Below, one piece after another: positions 35,680 through 46,692 of a stretch of DNA of 64,000 nt; position 1 is the first letter of the stretch; each line of letters begins with the position of its first letter. The DNA is from Reticulitermes speratus (taxonomy: Eukaryota > Arthropoda > Insecta > Blattodea > Rhinotermitidae), in assembly GCA_021186555.1 (NCBI GenBank), contig JAJKFL010000042.1:18824521-18888520 (forward strand). The letters run 5' to 3'. The position numbers and the translations under genes are program-made. The notes under the pieces were generated by a model that saw nothing but the letters and a program-made list of their open reading frames with translations, searched no databases and was not told the DNA's origin.

Positions 35680-35913
35680 GACAAGGTATTTGAATGCTGT
35701 ACTTCACTGCCTTCTGAAACACGTGATTGAAGGAAAGTTAGAAGAAAGGATAGAAATGACGGGAAGACGAGGTAGAAGACGTAAGCAGCTACTGGATGAC
35801 CTTAAGGAAAAGAGAAAATACTGGAAATTGAAAGAGGAAGCACTAGATCACACTCAAGGGATAACTCGCTTTGGAAGAGGCTACGGACCTGTCGTAAGAT
35901 AGACTACAGAATG
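35680..35913 (+). pseudogene. non-LTR retrotransposon C-terminal fragment (family Y)
   Basis: A frame open for about 70 codons reads LHCLLKHVIEGKLEERIEM, then TGRRGRRRKQLLDDLKEKR, then YWKLKEEALDHTQGITRFGR and GYGPVVR before a stop at 35900. This is the end of a LINE-encoded protein I recall from insect genomes (C-terminal basic GRRGRRRKQLLDDLK block and RTRFGRGYGPVVRQT terminus). The fragment at 42450 has the same end. The sequence after the stop (AGACTACAGAATGAATGA) matches the expected family 3' tail. Upstream sequence is unrelated, so the copy is 5'-truncated at about the residue before HCLLK. Its frame is unusually well preserved, suggesting a fairly recent insertion. Confidence 0.8.
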
Positions 35914-36103
35914 AATGACTTCACATTACAAGAACTTATAATTGATGACATATTATAGGAAATTCATTCTAGGTTTCCAGATATACATGCAGTATGTCTG
36001 TTTTTTTTTCTCTGTTGGGTTGAGTGCCTTAAAGCCTTGCGATAGTCATAAGTCCTGAAAACGACCCGTAAGTTTTACTATTACGAAACTCTAGAGGGTA
36101 AAG
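35914..36103. other. unassigned DNA
   Basis: Short stretch between LINE family Y and a possible hAT-like element; contains a T9-10 run near 36001. Nothing else recognised. Confidence 0.55.
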
Positions 36104-36410
36104 CAGGGGCGTCCAAGCTTTTGGTAGTGGTTCACAGGACCAAAAATTAATGTGCTTGGAAACTCCTTGAATCAGCAATGTATTCATTTTTAAAATACAC
36201 ATCAACCCCTGTTAAGCACAATAAATTAAACTTTTACTCCGTGACACCTAGCGACATACACACAACAATATCAGCAGGCAAGTGCATAGACCCTAGTGTT
36301 CTGCAAGATCGTGTATGCTAGCTACATTTTGATTGAAAATATTTGGCTTCCCACACCCAGAAATCAGGACGGGCACATTTGGCCCATGGCTAACATGATG
36401 GATGCCTTTG
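36104..36410. mobile_element. possible hAT-like MITE
   Basis: The left end CAGGGGCGTCCAAGCTTTT resembles the CAGGGGTGNCCAA terminus common in hAT-family transposons. The right end reads TGGATGCCTTTG, which as CAAAGGCATCCA matches the left end at 9 of 12 positions. Just inside the right end is GGGCACATTTGGCCCATGG, a composition typical of these elements. No 8-bp target duplication could be recognised and no transposase is present, so the call rests on the ends alone. Confidence 0.45.
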
Positions 36411-37626
36411 CGACTATACACTATAATCCTTAACAGCTGAAGAATTAGTTACATTTAATGTCCCAGTTGTTTCATAGCGACACTCAATTGTTTCTGAGAT
36501 ACGACAGCTGTAATTAACACTGAACTTGAAGAGTTACAAGACTGTCTCGCATTATATGCTTATAGAGAAACACAGCCAGTGCCCATGCATTGGGTGAATT
36601 TAGTGGCACAATTGAAATAGGTGAGGAACTGTACTTACAGGAGTTTTTTCTGAAATCTTGGTGAGATATGTCGTTGGGGACATCTAGGATTGGAAAGGAA
36701 CTATATGGGAATGGATATGAAACAAACAGGCACCAGAGAAATATGTATATAGAATGGTTAAATCTGGATCGGTATGGGAACTCTTTGCAGGATCCTATGG
36801 GTATTGGAATGAAAAAACTTTTCCCATAAAAAAGGGATCTTTGATCAACTGATTAAATATTATCCCTCAAAAGAATGACTCTTCTCCACTAAATTCATTA
36901 ATTAGTCCCTGTGAGGTTTGAGGTAATTTTGAAAATTTCTATCTTTCGGGACATGAGAGAGAATTATCTTCATAACAATCCATTTGTTGTACAGGTGAGG
37001 GGGAAAAGTTTGTTAAAATATACTGGGCTGTACCTCAGTTCGATATGAGTAACTTCAGAATCCGTGTCAAACCCTGTCTTCTTATAATCAGGAATAAAGA
37101 CATAATATGCTCAGAAAGATGTAGACAAACACGAAGGTTTACGTAATACACTATGACGTAAATGTGTATGTTGCATTGAGACTTTCATCCTGATTAAAAC
37201 TTTGCCACGTGTTATAATGACAGAGGTTGAAGTGTTACCTCTAAACCTAACAGAAATTTCTATGTATTCCAGAATTCAATCCAATTAGCTCTCCCTCATT
37301 CCAGGGCCCTCACATTAATTCTTTATCACGATAAGATACTATGGATATAATTCTTGATACATCTCAATACTTTTGATGTCTCTCAGTTTACCTGTTCTAC
37401 TGCCGATGCCAGATGCTTGTTATTTCATATCGCCCCTTATTTCCTCGTTTTTATGTTAATATCTCCGGTAACAGGTTTCTTTGTCACTTAGTAATCCTCT
37501 AACCTATGGCAAATGCCTCATTATTTCATGTTTCTTTGTTCTGTATCTATGCATGTTCAACGTAGTTACGCAGCAAACACGGTGGAAACGAAGATAGAAA
37601 TATTCTAGATTATGTCGATTTCAGAC
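36411..37626. other. unassigned DNA
   Basis: No gene or repeat recognised. Confidence 0.55.
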
Positions 37627-37723
37627 AGGTGGAGAGGTTATGCTGACTGCACAAAGGTGGAGGGGTTATGTCGAAAGCAGGCAGGTGGATAGGTTATGCC
37701 GACTGTAGACAAGTGGACAGGTT
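37627..37723 (+). repeat. 28-bp minisatellite, about 3.5 units
   Basis: Units start at 37627, 37655 and 37683 with a partial unit at 37711. Each begins AGGTGGA-AGGTTATG and is exactly 28 bp. The 62-codon frame across it is an artefact. Confidence 0.85.
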
Positions 37724-40700
37724 TCTACAAAACTTTGATACCCGTTTACCAAACCACACGTTACCACATCCAATAAATTCGTATCTTCATTTTACCGCTG
37801 TGAGAAATTCGAATTTCAGAAAGTGGGAAATAATGTTACCTGTTAAGAATTTTTAAGGAGAATTTTGTGTCCTATATAATAGTGTTTTATATAATAGAGC
37901 ATTCAGTAGAATTCAGAAAGTAAGTTTACGTGAAATAAAAGTGTACCTCAGTAGTCATTACTGTTTCAAGACTTTTAACAATTTTAAAAGGTGCAATACT
38001 TTCCTTATATTTTTTTCTGCCAGGAAGTAGATGTTATTTTCCTCGTAATACATTCTTTCTTGCCCAAGATTTTGTTGGTTCTGACTCGGGTCAATTTGGA
38101 TATCAAGACAGGTCAGGCATCTCCTACACATTCTGAAATTCATTCATTCTGAAATACGTTGTCTAAATTATTTATCGGAAATGAAGAAACGCTACCAGTA
38201 CAGGCACCCTACGCAAATACAAATAGAAAGATACATACATGTAGGTATCATGCAAGCCATTATTAATCTGTGTCATCCCAGTGCATTCCCAGTTTTAACA
38301 TGCAAGCAAATGCGCTCTGACAAAACGACGAAGGAACTGAATCTGTACTTCGAATTGCGGTGGGAAATCAGCTGTCGTGAACAGTTGCCACGTGGTCCGG
38401 ACATATGTGTGTCAGGGTGTACTGGGGACTGATTTTCAAAGTTTGGAGTAGACTGGCTCTAGGCTGGTACAGAGTGGCTGTTGTCAACTGATGTTATTAA
38501 TAGAGTTATTACTGTTATTAGTATTGTTAGCATTTACTATGGTGGTGGTGATGGTGTTGGTTTTGGTGTTGGCCTTGTGATGGCGCTGTTATTGGTGCTA
38601 GTGCAGTTCGTCCTCTGTCAGATGTTTTCCCGTGAGAATAAGAGAATAATTTTTAATAAATATAAGAGTGAAATTAAATATAATTTATAATATTAATGAG
38701 AATAATGTGAATAATATTAACACTAAAAATAACTGGTATATGATTAGAACTAACACCTGTTTTCTTATATACCTACACGAAATAGTGAAAATCATGTGCC
38801 TTCAGCATTCAACAATCGCCGTATAAAATAATACGGTATGTATTACGAAAAAATGGAAAGGGTTTTACATTATTTGTCATTTTGAAGTGAAACAATCGAG
38901 ACACTGAAGTACATTAGTCTTGACGGGATTTTGAGAGCAGTTTTGTCTGCCCTTTTCTGTTCAACAAACTATGAAATGTAATTCTGTCCGGACCAGTCAC
39001 CCTGCAACACCAGCATGCCCAGAATTGAGTAGTTAACAAACTGTGAATTGGAATGCACTAGTGACGACCAGTGGAGTGAACCGAAACGGCTAGGCCTTTG
39101 TGCGCTACATTTAAGATATATCAGCCAATAATTATGAATATAAACAAGTGCCATGTTGCGTTTATGTACCCAGCGTGTATGTGACTGACTCGACACCGGA
39201 TCTCTGCAGTAATAATTTTAGTTTCCTCCATTTGCGTATGTATTTGACTACCTCATGGTACAGTAAAGCTAATAAATTAAATACTTTTAGAATATATCAC
39301 AGTAGGAAAACTAGTTTGTATGCAGGATGGATAGGTTTTTAAAAAATAAAGAAATAAATATAAAAGATAAAGAATAAAATAAAAGTCATACACCAACCTA
39401 GAAAACAGAATTCAGAGTGACAGATGAAAATGAAAGATAATGTATTGTAAATAATATCGACTTTAAGACGAACACATCGTAAAAATGACAGAACCGAAGA
39501 CAAATATATGGGATGTGTACAGCAGAAAAGGTGGCTTTAGCAGCACATCCTTTGAATTGTTTAATGTGACTCAACAAATAATTGTCTATCTATCAATAAA
39601 ATATATCACAGGGCGGTGTTCAGGAAGTTGTAACTTTTCAAATTAAACGTAAGCACGCTTTATTTTTGACTGTGTGTAAAGACTTATTAAAGAATTGAAT
39701 GTAACAAAAACTACATATTTTTTCTAACACCAATACAAATCAAGTTATAATTCATACGCATGTCTTCTTACAGATGTTCTGTTAGCAGTAAGGAAAGGCT
39801 TAGATGGACATCGGCTAGTCTGGTTCCTTTTAGAAAGAGTCATGTATTAGCTGTAGAATAAAAGTATTCAGTTTTATAAATCTTACAAAACGATAACTTG
39901 CTTTTTCTTATAGACAAAAGCACGTGGTCCAACTACAAGTAACTGGAACTTAAAAAGCAAAATGTCTACATGTGCATATATTTAAAGGTTTAGGCTGAGT
40001 ATATTCCTTTCAGTTTGACCCTTTAAAGCTTAATGGTCTTATTATATACCACTACGTGTAACATAAAATTCTACATTTCCTTACAGAATATATTTCTGTA
40101 ATTTATAAGAATCCTAAAAAAAGAGCTTATGTTTCCGTATACAGCGTTAATTTGCTGGTTTTGATAGCCGAAGGTTAGAATGTGTACTCCTCGGTACGAA
40201 CTGAATTTTTGAATAAAATTCAGTCTAGTTTATATATTCAAAGTGTTAAGCAATTAAAATTCTACTGCATACAGAAATGTAGACGTGTATCAGTTCTATC
40301 ATGCCTCCTTACAAGTTTATAATCCTTAGAGTAACTGCTGAGAAACTAAGTTGGTAAAACTTGACAGAAGTCATTTTTTACACCCTTCAATTATTCTTCT
40401 TAAGGAGATGAAACAAGTGATTTGGCATTGAGCCACACGGGACTAAACAGCAAAAGTGTTACTTGGCTTGAGTTCAGGTACTAAGCTGGTGCTAATGACA
40501 GATTCTGAAAAACCAACCAACTGTCCAGTGGATCGTATAATGTTTTGTAAGTGAAAAAGAGACAGATTTGGCACATTTTTTCCCTGCCGAGCAATTGTGT
40601 ACATTAGGCATATTAAGGAGGTACATCAAACGTAATTGCAGTAAAATTTAATAGATCGGTGCAAACGTTTCGGAGAACACGAGGCCTCCTTCTTAAAGGT

Positions 40701-41738
40701 ATGCGTTTTGCGCTTATGCAGTGGAGACCTTGGCAGACAGTTCAGTATCTAATTACCAAATTGCACGGTACCAAATCCCAGGAAATAGTGGCCTTCATTA
40801 TATTTTGATAATAATGTTAATGAACTATTAATGATAAATGATAATAAACATATTGATAAGATACCTGGTAACTACATCCTCTAGTGTGAGTCGATGTTAT
40901 AGACAGTCATCTATGTACTTCCCAGCTTATTCTAAAACGAAGCAAGAGTGAAGTTTAGCCCTCTAGAAACATTTTTCTAACAGTTTTATATGCATTGCTA
41001 TCCGTTAGTCACGGTATGTAAATTAAACCTGATTTTATTTCTGCCCCTCTCGCCGTTCAAGCACTCCCACAACAATCATGTAGGTGGTCCGGTAAGGAAA
41101 CGACTCATTATGGTGTGTGAGCGTCAGTGCTGGGATACAGAGAACACGAGAAACGTGTTAATCCTCTTCGTTAATTCTACATGCGCCTGTTTCCCTAATC
41201 CACACAGTCACATTCATGTTCCGATAACGACAGTTACGACAATTCATAGCGTCACAGTCACAGCTCAATCATTAAAACACACGTTTCGCTCACCGCTCTC
41301 GGCTGTAGTTGTGCCAAGCAATTGAAACAACAAATATGTTCACATTGCTTGCAATGAAGAGAGCATCAAGATTTTACGTTATATTCTTGGCTGCCCACTG
41401 AATTACACTAAAGACAGTACAAAGAGGGAAGCATGTTGGAAATATGCATTCGTACCTAAGGGACTGGTCCATTAATTGAAGGTAGACCAAGCTATTCCAT
41501 GTGAATGACCAGTAAGTAACAGGGTATAAGACGATACAAGAAACTGTTCCACTCCATTGTTCAGGTATAATTACACCTTCAATAACATCGCAACGTTTTC
41601 ATCAGAAAAGCCAAAATAAAAATTCGATAATGATACTTAAAAATGAGGGGAATATATCGTATGTAATACTTAACATAAGTATATCAAATTTTGTTGCTGG
41701 CAGTCAGATGAAAACTCAGAAAGCTAGATATTCATCCA
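37724..41738. other. unassigned DNA, about 4 kb
   Basis: No gene recognised. A short TGG/TGT-rich patch lies at about 38540-38575. At 40664-40712 (minus) a string ending GGAG-loop-CTCC-GAAACG resembles the hammerhead-like motifs in layout but has TTTAAGA instead of CTGANGA. Frames up to 111 codons (40990-41325) show no domain. Confidence 0.5.
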
Positions 41739-41753
41739 TTCGTCTACACAATA
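41739..41753 (+). repeat. target-site duplication, left copy
   Basis: Fifteen bases matching 42030-42044 at 13 positions, abutting the SINE tail. Confidence 0.75.
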
Positions 41754-42029
41754 AAAGGTAAAGGTAAAGATCTCCCTAGAATAGGCCATGAAGGCCCAGA
41801 GGGGAAGTATTCTTTCTTTAACCCTGGCACTAGATGAGGGTGGGTGGTTAACTCCAAACCACGGCCGCTTTACCCTCGGCAAGGAGACCCGGTACCCATT
41901 TTATAGGAGGCTGGGTGGGCCCAGGGCCGGTCTGGACGGCTGCGGAAAATCTCGCCCACACCGGGATTTGATCCCCGGATCGTCTAGCCCGTAGCGAGTC
42001 GCTATACCGACTGCGCTATCCCGGCCCAC
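41754..42029 (-). mobile_element. tRNA-derived SINE family B, full-length copy
   Basis: On the minus strand it starts near 42029 with GTGGGCCGGGATAGCGCAG. Box A is in TAGCGCAGTCGGTATAGCG and box B in CCGGGGATCAAATCCC. The body is shared with the copies at 16.8, 19.5 and 55.1 kb, and the end is a CTTTACC/TTTACC tail (AAAGGTAAAGGTAAAG on the + strand). Its flanks TTCGTCTACACAATA (41739-41753) and TTCGTCTGCATAATA (42030-42044) differ at two of 15 positions and are the target-site duplication. Frames of 66-68 codons on both strands are artefacts. Confidence 0.9.
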
Positions 42030-42044
42030 TTCGTCTGCATAATA
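42030..42044 (+). repeat. target-site duplication, right copy
   Basis: Fifteen bases matching 41739-41753 at 13 positions, abutting the SINE head. Confidence 0.75.
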
Positions 42045-42449
42045 CATACAATGTTTCGTTGTTTGTTTGGACCCTAAAACGGAGGCCGCATTGTCTTCCA
42101 AAATACCTGCACCAGTTTACCTTTCTACGCAATTGCATAAAACGGAACACCTAAACTTCCTTACACTGCTGTGAAAACCTTGAAACTTGCAACACAGACA
42201 TTTATTTCGTAACGTAGATTAAACTCAGGCCCTCATAAAGATGACCAATATGTAAATGTCGCTTAGGAGAGTAACCGCTCTATGTTCTGAGGAATTCACG
42301 AATTACATAAGTGCACCCTCTGGATAAAAACATAATTTATAAATATTACAACATATTGTGTAAATTGGACTTAAATATAAGGAAGAAACTATTAAATTGT
42401 TACACATGAAACATAACTTTCATGATGCTAAAATTTTACACCTCGGAAA
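42045..42449. other. unassigned DNA
   Basis: Nothing recognised in about 400 bp. Confidence 0.55.
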
Positions 42450-42833
42450 GTAAATCAGAAATATTTGGAACGCTTTAAAATGTGGTGCTGGAGAAGCATG
42501 GAGAAGATTATTTGGACAGATTGTGTGAAAAATGAAGAAATATTACATGCAGTCAAGGAGGAAGGAAATACCTTACATGCAATAAAAAGTGGGAAGGCTA
42601 ACTGGATTGGTCACATCTTGCTTCGGAACTGCCTTCTAAAATACGTTATTGAAGGAAAGCTGGAAGGGTAGAAGAGAAGGGAAGACGAGGAAGATGAGGT
42701 AAGCAGCTATTACATTACCATAAGGAAACTACAGGATACAGGAAATTGAAAGAGGAAGCACTAGATTGCACTCTGTGGAGAACTCGCTTTGAAAAATGCT
42801 ATGGACCTGTCGTAAGACAGACTACAGGATGAT
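42450..42833 (+). pseudogene. non-LTR retrotransposon C-terminal fragment (family Y)
   Basis: The first frame reads LERFKMWCWRSMEKIIWTD, then CVKNEEILHAVKEEGN, then KANWIGHILLRNCLLKYVIE and GKLEG before a stop. After a frameshift the reading continues GKQLLHYHKETTGYRKLKEE, then ALDCTLWRTRFEKCYGPVVR and QTTG up to a stop near 42831. The MWCWRRMEKI-x-WTD and KANWIGHILRRNCLL blocks are, from memory, conserved in the C-terminal region of insect LINE polyproteins. The second half aligns with the fragment at 35680. The missing basic GRRGRRRK block shows where the frameshift and small deletion occurred. No reverse-transcriptase core upstream, so it is a 5'-truncated dead copy. Confidence 0.82.
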
Positions 42834-43279
42834 GGTACCATATTATTACGTATAGTCACCATCGTGCAACTGTGCAGTTCATTAGAACAATCAACTGCGT
42901 AACTTATGTCTTGAATGCATTAAGTGCGATTAGGGCTGAAAGTAAAAGGTGGAACCGAAGGATCTGAAATCAAATGCTGAAAATTGGCAAATTGGTTACT
43001 TGACGTAGGAATACTAGGTAAAAGAAAGCGAAATTGGTTGTAAATTGTTTTGCTATTAATATAATACGTTTTATTCTCTTCGATATATAAAATGCTTTCA
43101 GATACTTCGAAAAATTCTGTTTACTAGGTTTTATAAGTCACATTATGTTTCGTCCTCACGCAGAAACTTAAGTCGAAATATGCACGGCTATAATCTTAAA
43201 AGGCACTCTTTCTCACAGATTAAATCGTATTATATTTATGGCGTACAGAATAAGTATTGTACCAAGATAATAAAAGTAT
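42834..43279. other. unassigned DNA
   Basis: A GACGTAGGAATACTAGG phrase at about 43001 is also seen, slightly changed, at about 59140; this may be a LINE 3' tail remnant. Otherwise nothing recognised. Confidence 0.4.
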
Positions 43280-43288
43280 AATGTATTT
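43280..43288 (+). repeat. target-site duplication, left copy
   Basis: AATGTATTT, repeated exactly at 43501-43509. Confidence 0.75.
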
Positions 43289-43500
43289 CGCTTACGAGGA
43301 TTGTGGGTTCGAATCCCACAAGGGGCATGGATGTCTGTCTCTTGTGAGTGTTGTGTGTTGTTAGGTAGAGGTCTCTGCGACGAGCTGGTCCCTTGTCCAG
43401 AGAAGTCCTACCAAATGTGGTGTGTCTAAAAGGTGTGAACGTGAAGCCTCGAAAAATGAGGCGGCCTAGGCCCCCAAGGGGCTGTCAAGCCATTGGAAAA
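43289..43500 (+). mobile_element. tRNA-derived SINE family A, 5'-truncated copy with TSD
   Basis: The copy starts at the CGCTTAC-GGATTGTGGG region, just upstream of box B (GGTTCGAATCCCAC at about 43306), so the box A half of the head is missing. The rest matches the 33338 copy and ends in about six A residues. The exact repeat AATGTATTT flanks it at 43280-43288 and 43501-43509. The truncation therefore happened at insertion and not by later deletion. Without box A it is unlikely to be transcribed by RNA polymerase III. Confidence 0.88.
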
Positions 43501-43509
43501 AATGTATTT
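43501..43509 (+). repeat. target-site duplication, right copy
   Basis: AATGTATTT, repeated exactly from 43280-43288; it follows the A tail. Confidence 0.75.
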
Positions 43510-46416
43510 ACATTCTATAATATTGGCTTAATGTGTTTCCTCATCTGAATTACAATAGCAAGTGAAGGGGCCTTAAGAGTTTGCTAGGTCCATACGTAAA
43601 CAAGGAACACTTCACTGGTGACGGCATGGTAGCAGTTATTTATGGATCACCAGGTTTTCCTTACACCCTCAGTCAATAATATAATAAGCAATTTCTGAAA
43701 AACAATTTAAGATTTAAGAGACTTCTCCTAACACAACGCATCGCCCAAATATTCTCTCTCCTCCCTGCCTGCGTCGTTCCTTGAAAGTCCGTATTTCTGT
43801 TTTCCATGTCCGTCTTTAACGTGGTTCTCGAACTCCAAGGCAAGGAACAACAAAGTTTGTCTACAGTTAGAGCTTCCTCCAATAATTAACCTTAATTCCA
43901 TCTTCATGAAATACATTTGACTCGCGGGCCACTGTTTCCTACAAGAGGGCTTTAGTTCTGTCTGACAGAACCTCAGCTGGCATTTTGACATGTATGCATA
44001 GTCAAGTGCTATACCACAAACTCCAGACGCTGTAATAGTCTCCATCCCATGAATAAACTAAGCAATATTAATGTTAACCATTGCATCCCTGAAATGTCTG
44101 CATTTAACATGGACCACTTCACCCGTCCGTCTGTATAAATCTGCATTCCGGTTTCCTATATTACATGAGACGTAATTATTCAGGTGATATATCCCTCTGC
44201 ATCACTTAATTTCTTGCACTGTCACTAGCTACCGTGGCAAAACCTTAATTGTTCCTAGCAGGAAAGAATAGTACTACCTTATTACAGAAATGATAAGCTG
44301 TCTAAATTTTTCTATATATAATTCTTCGCTATCTATAAGTGCGTCAGTAAAGCCTTCAAGGTCGCCCATTTGGAGGGAAGAATATTTAAGTTTAAACTGC
44401 AGAGCTCGTTTGCTAATTACGTGTTTAAAAATACATGTACGACGTATCAGACGTCACTCATATGACCACTTGATATGAATTTTTGAGGAAGGATTAAATG
44501 GCTGTTAAATTATACTTTTCTACTTCGTTTGGAAAATTGAGTTCTGCTGTCGCTCTATTTGGATATTTCTGGCCCAAGTTTATAGCGAAAACGGTCGGCG
44601 ACTGCTAAATAAAATAGGAACTCAAAAGGTCGTGAAATTTACTGAAATCAGCCACATTCGAAAATCATAAGGAATGTTGAAAATGATTCGGCATTTTATA
44701 TCCCAGTGAAAAATACATATACAGCCTATTTAAAGTTCGTAACTGCGTTGTAATCACAAAGTTTGTTTTTATGTTTCGTAAGATGATCACAATTAAAAAT
44801 CGATTATTTCCAAAAACAGCATAAAATGATTTGTCCTTCTGTCCGTTAGAGAATCTGATGAGGCACGATATGAATATATATAAAACTTAAGTGAATATTC
44901 TCAGCTTGTTAATAGAAATATCCATAGATTTTAAAATTTATTAATTCGTAAAAGTGTTTCTATTTTAAATACAGCCTGATTTTAAAGCCGCCAAATTAAA
45001 ATGGAGGAGATGCATTTAACATTATGGCATTTCTCTAAATCTCTTAATTTTGTTTGTTTTAATTTCTGTAATTTGATACAAAAATGCATGGTAATATTTC
45101 ACACTGTGAGATAATGACAACCAAAGAGTCAAATTTGTTTCTCACCCATTAAAATGAAGGGGGATTCAGTTCCTGTGATGTACGAGATATCTTCTCTCAC
45201 TTATAATCCTACGAAATTATTACAATATTACAAATGTGTCAGAAATGTATCTTCCAAACACAAAATAGTGGTTACTAAATTACACTTACACCGACTCATT
45301 CACTCCGATTTGTTCGTGTCGAAGTTGTCATGCAATATACCCTGCGTGACCTTGTGTTTATTGTCTAATAATAATTTCCAAAATCCTTTGTGAAAGTTCA
45401 AACAGAACTTCGAGAGAAATATCTGGATTTATCAGTAACGCTAAATCAATATTTTCACGATTAGTGACGCATTCTTGTAAAACCAGTAGAGTTTGTAAAA
45501 TGCCAGTCGTTGCTAACTGAGGAACAATTTGAAAACATTAATGTGATAATACGACCAAGTACCTGGATCATCAAGGAAAGTGTTTTTCTTTGTTCGATTT
45601 TAAACATTAAGGGTACGTAATGAAGAATTTTATTAAAATATCCAATAAAATGTTTTCGATTTTCCTTCGTTTGGAAGTCCAGTTGCTTTAATGTAGAAAT
45701 GAGTCTTTTAGACTAAAGGTGGAAATACAGAGATCAAGTAATATAGCCGCATACAGGCAGGTTCATGGAGCAGCAAACGTAAAATGGGACAGAGAGACGA
45801 AAACATGGGATTAAAAAATAGGAAAGAAGAAAGAAGTAAAAAAGCACTTGAAGAAATAAGAAAAAAAGAATGTGGTTAGGACTACGAGCAGGAAGGGATG
45901 AAACAGGGAAAGGAATGGAAAGGCAAGAAGAGGAAAAGAAAGGAAAGGTAAACAGAGAGGAAGCAGGAAATCATAACTGCATAAAATGGCCGAAATATAT
46001 GAACAGCTCCATTGTTCCGTCATTGTGGTTTATATTTCTGTGCTCTAAGTTTAAAGTAATTACTAAACGTGAGAGCTGAAATGAAAAGCACCTACAGGGT
46101 CTAAGAGCTGCTCACGTGTCCATGAAGCATTCACTTGCCTGCCCCGCGAAATTACTTTGTGCGTTTGATAAATCCCAAAAGAAATCAGTTCTGACGTGAG
46201 TAACGCAGCGTTATCAGCTGCGCACTCCAAACTAACTGCAATACATAAGGTACAGAAAACGTATACTACACTGTTGAAATGGAACCCTAAAATTTAAAAG
46301 TTTTGTGTTGTATCTGTCGATGTTACAGGGAACAGCTCTATGTCCGTCGTGATATTCACTCGACAAATTAGCATTCCATTCGAATATTATCGTCATGATA
46401 ATTTGGATTGGTAAAT
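43510..46416. other. unassigned DNA with a purine-rich tract
   Basis: About 45780-45965 is strongly purine-biased on the + strand (GAAA, GGAAAGG, AGAAGAGG blocks). Frames there give Lys/Glu/Arg or Phe/Leu/Ser runs and are artefacts. No gene recognised elsewhere. Confidence 0.5.
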
Positions 46417-46424
46417 TTACAATG
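46417..46424 (+). repeat. target-site duplication, left copy
   Basis: TTACAATG, repeated at 46685-46692 after the SINE tail. Confidence 0.7.
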
Positions 46425-46684
46425 GCCGATCCCAGTGGCCGTGCGGTCTAAGACGTGGGTCTTCGGCAGCTCGCTTACTAGGATCGTGAGTTCGAATTCC
46501 ACCGGGGGCATGGATGTCGCTCTCTTGTGAGTGTTGTGTGTTGTCAGGTAGAGGTCTCTGCGACGAGCTGGTCTCTCGTTCAGAGGAGTCCTACCGACTG
46601 TGGTGTGTCTCAAATGTGTGTGACCATGAAACCTCGACGAGGAGGCCCAGGCCCATATAAGGCTGTCGAGCCATACAAAAAAAA
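46425..46684 (+). mobile_element. tRNA-derived SINE family A, full-length copy
   Basis: It begins GCCGATCCCAGTGGCCGTGC and aligns throughout with the 33338 copy, including box A (GTGCGGTCTAAGACG), box B (AGTTCGAATTCC, with two mutations), the GCGACGAGCTGGTC block and an eight-A tail. It lacks a 5-bp AAACG segment in the CCTCGACGAAACGAGGAGG hairpin region. Flanked by TTACAATG on both sides. The minus-strand 81-codon frame is a shadow. Confidence 0.9.
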
Positions 46685-46692
46685 TTACAATG
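46685..46692 (+). repeat. target-site duplication, right copy
   Basis: TTACAATG, matching 46417-46424. Confidence 0.7.

Noticed and set aside
40664-40712. Additional hammerhead candidate (minus strand)
   Set aside because: The hairpin and GAAAC are present, but the CUGANGA block reads UUUAAGA; noted only as a possible relic.
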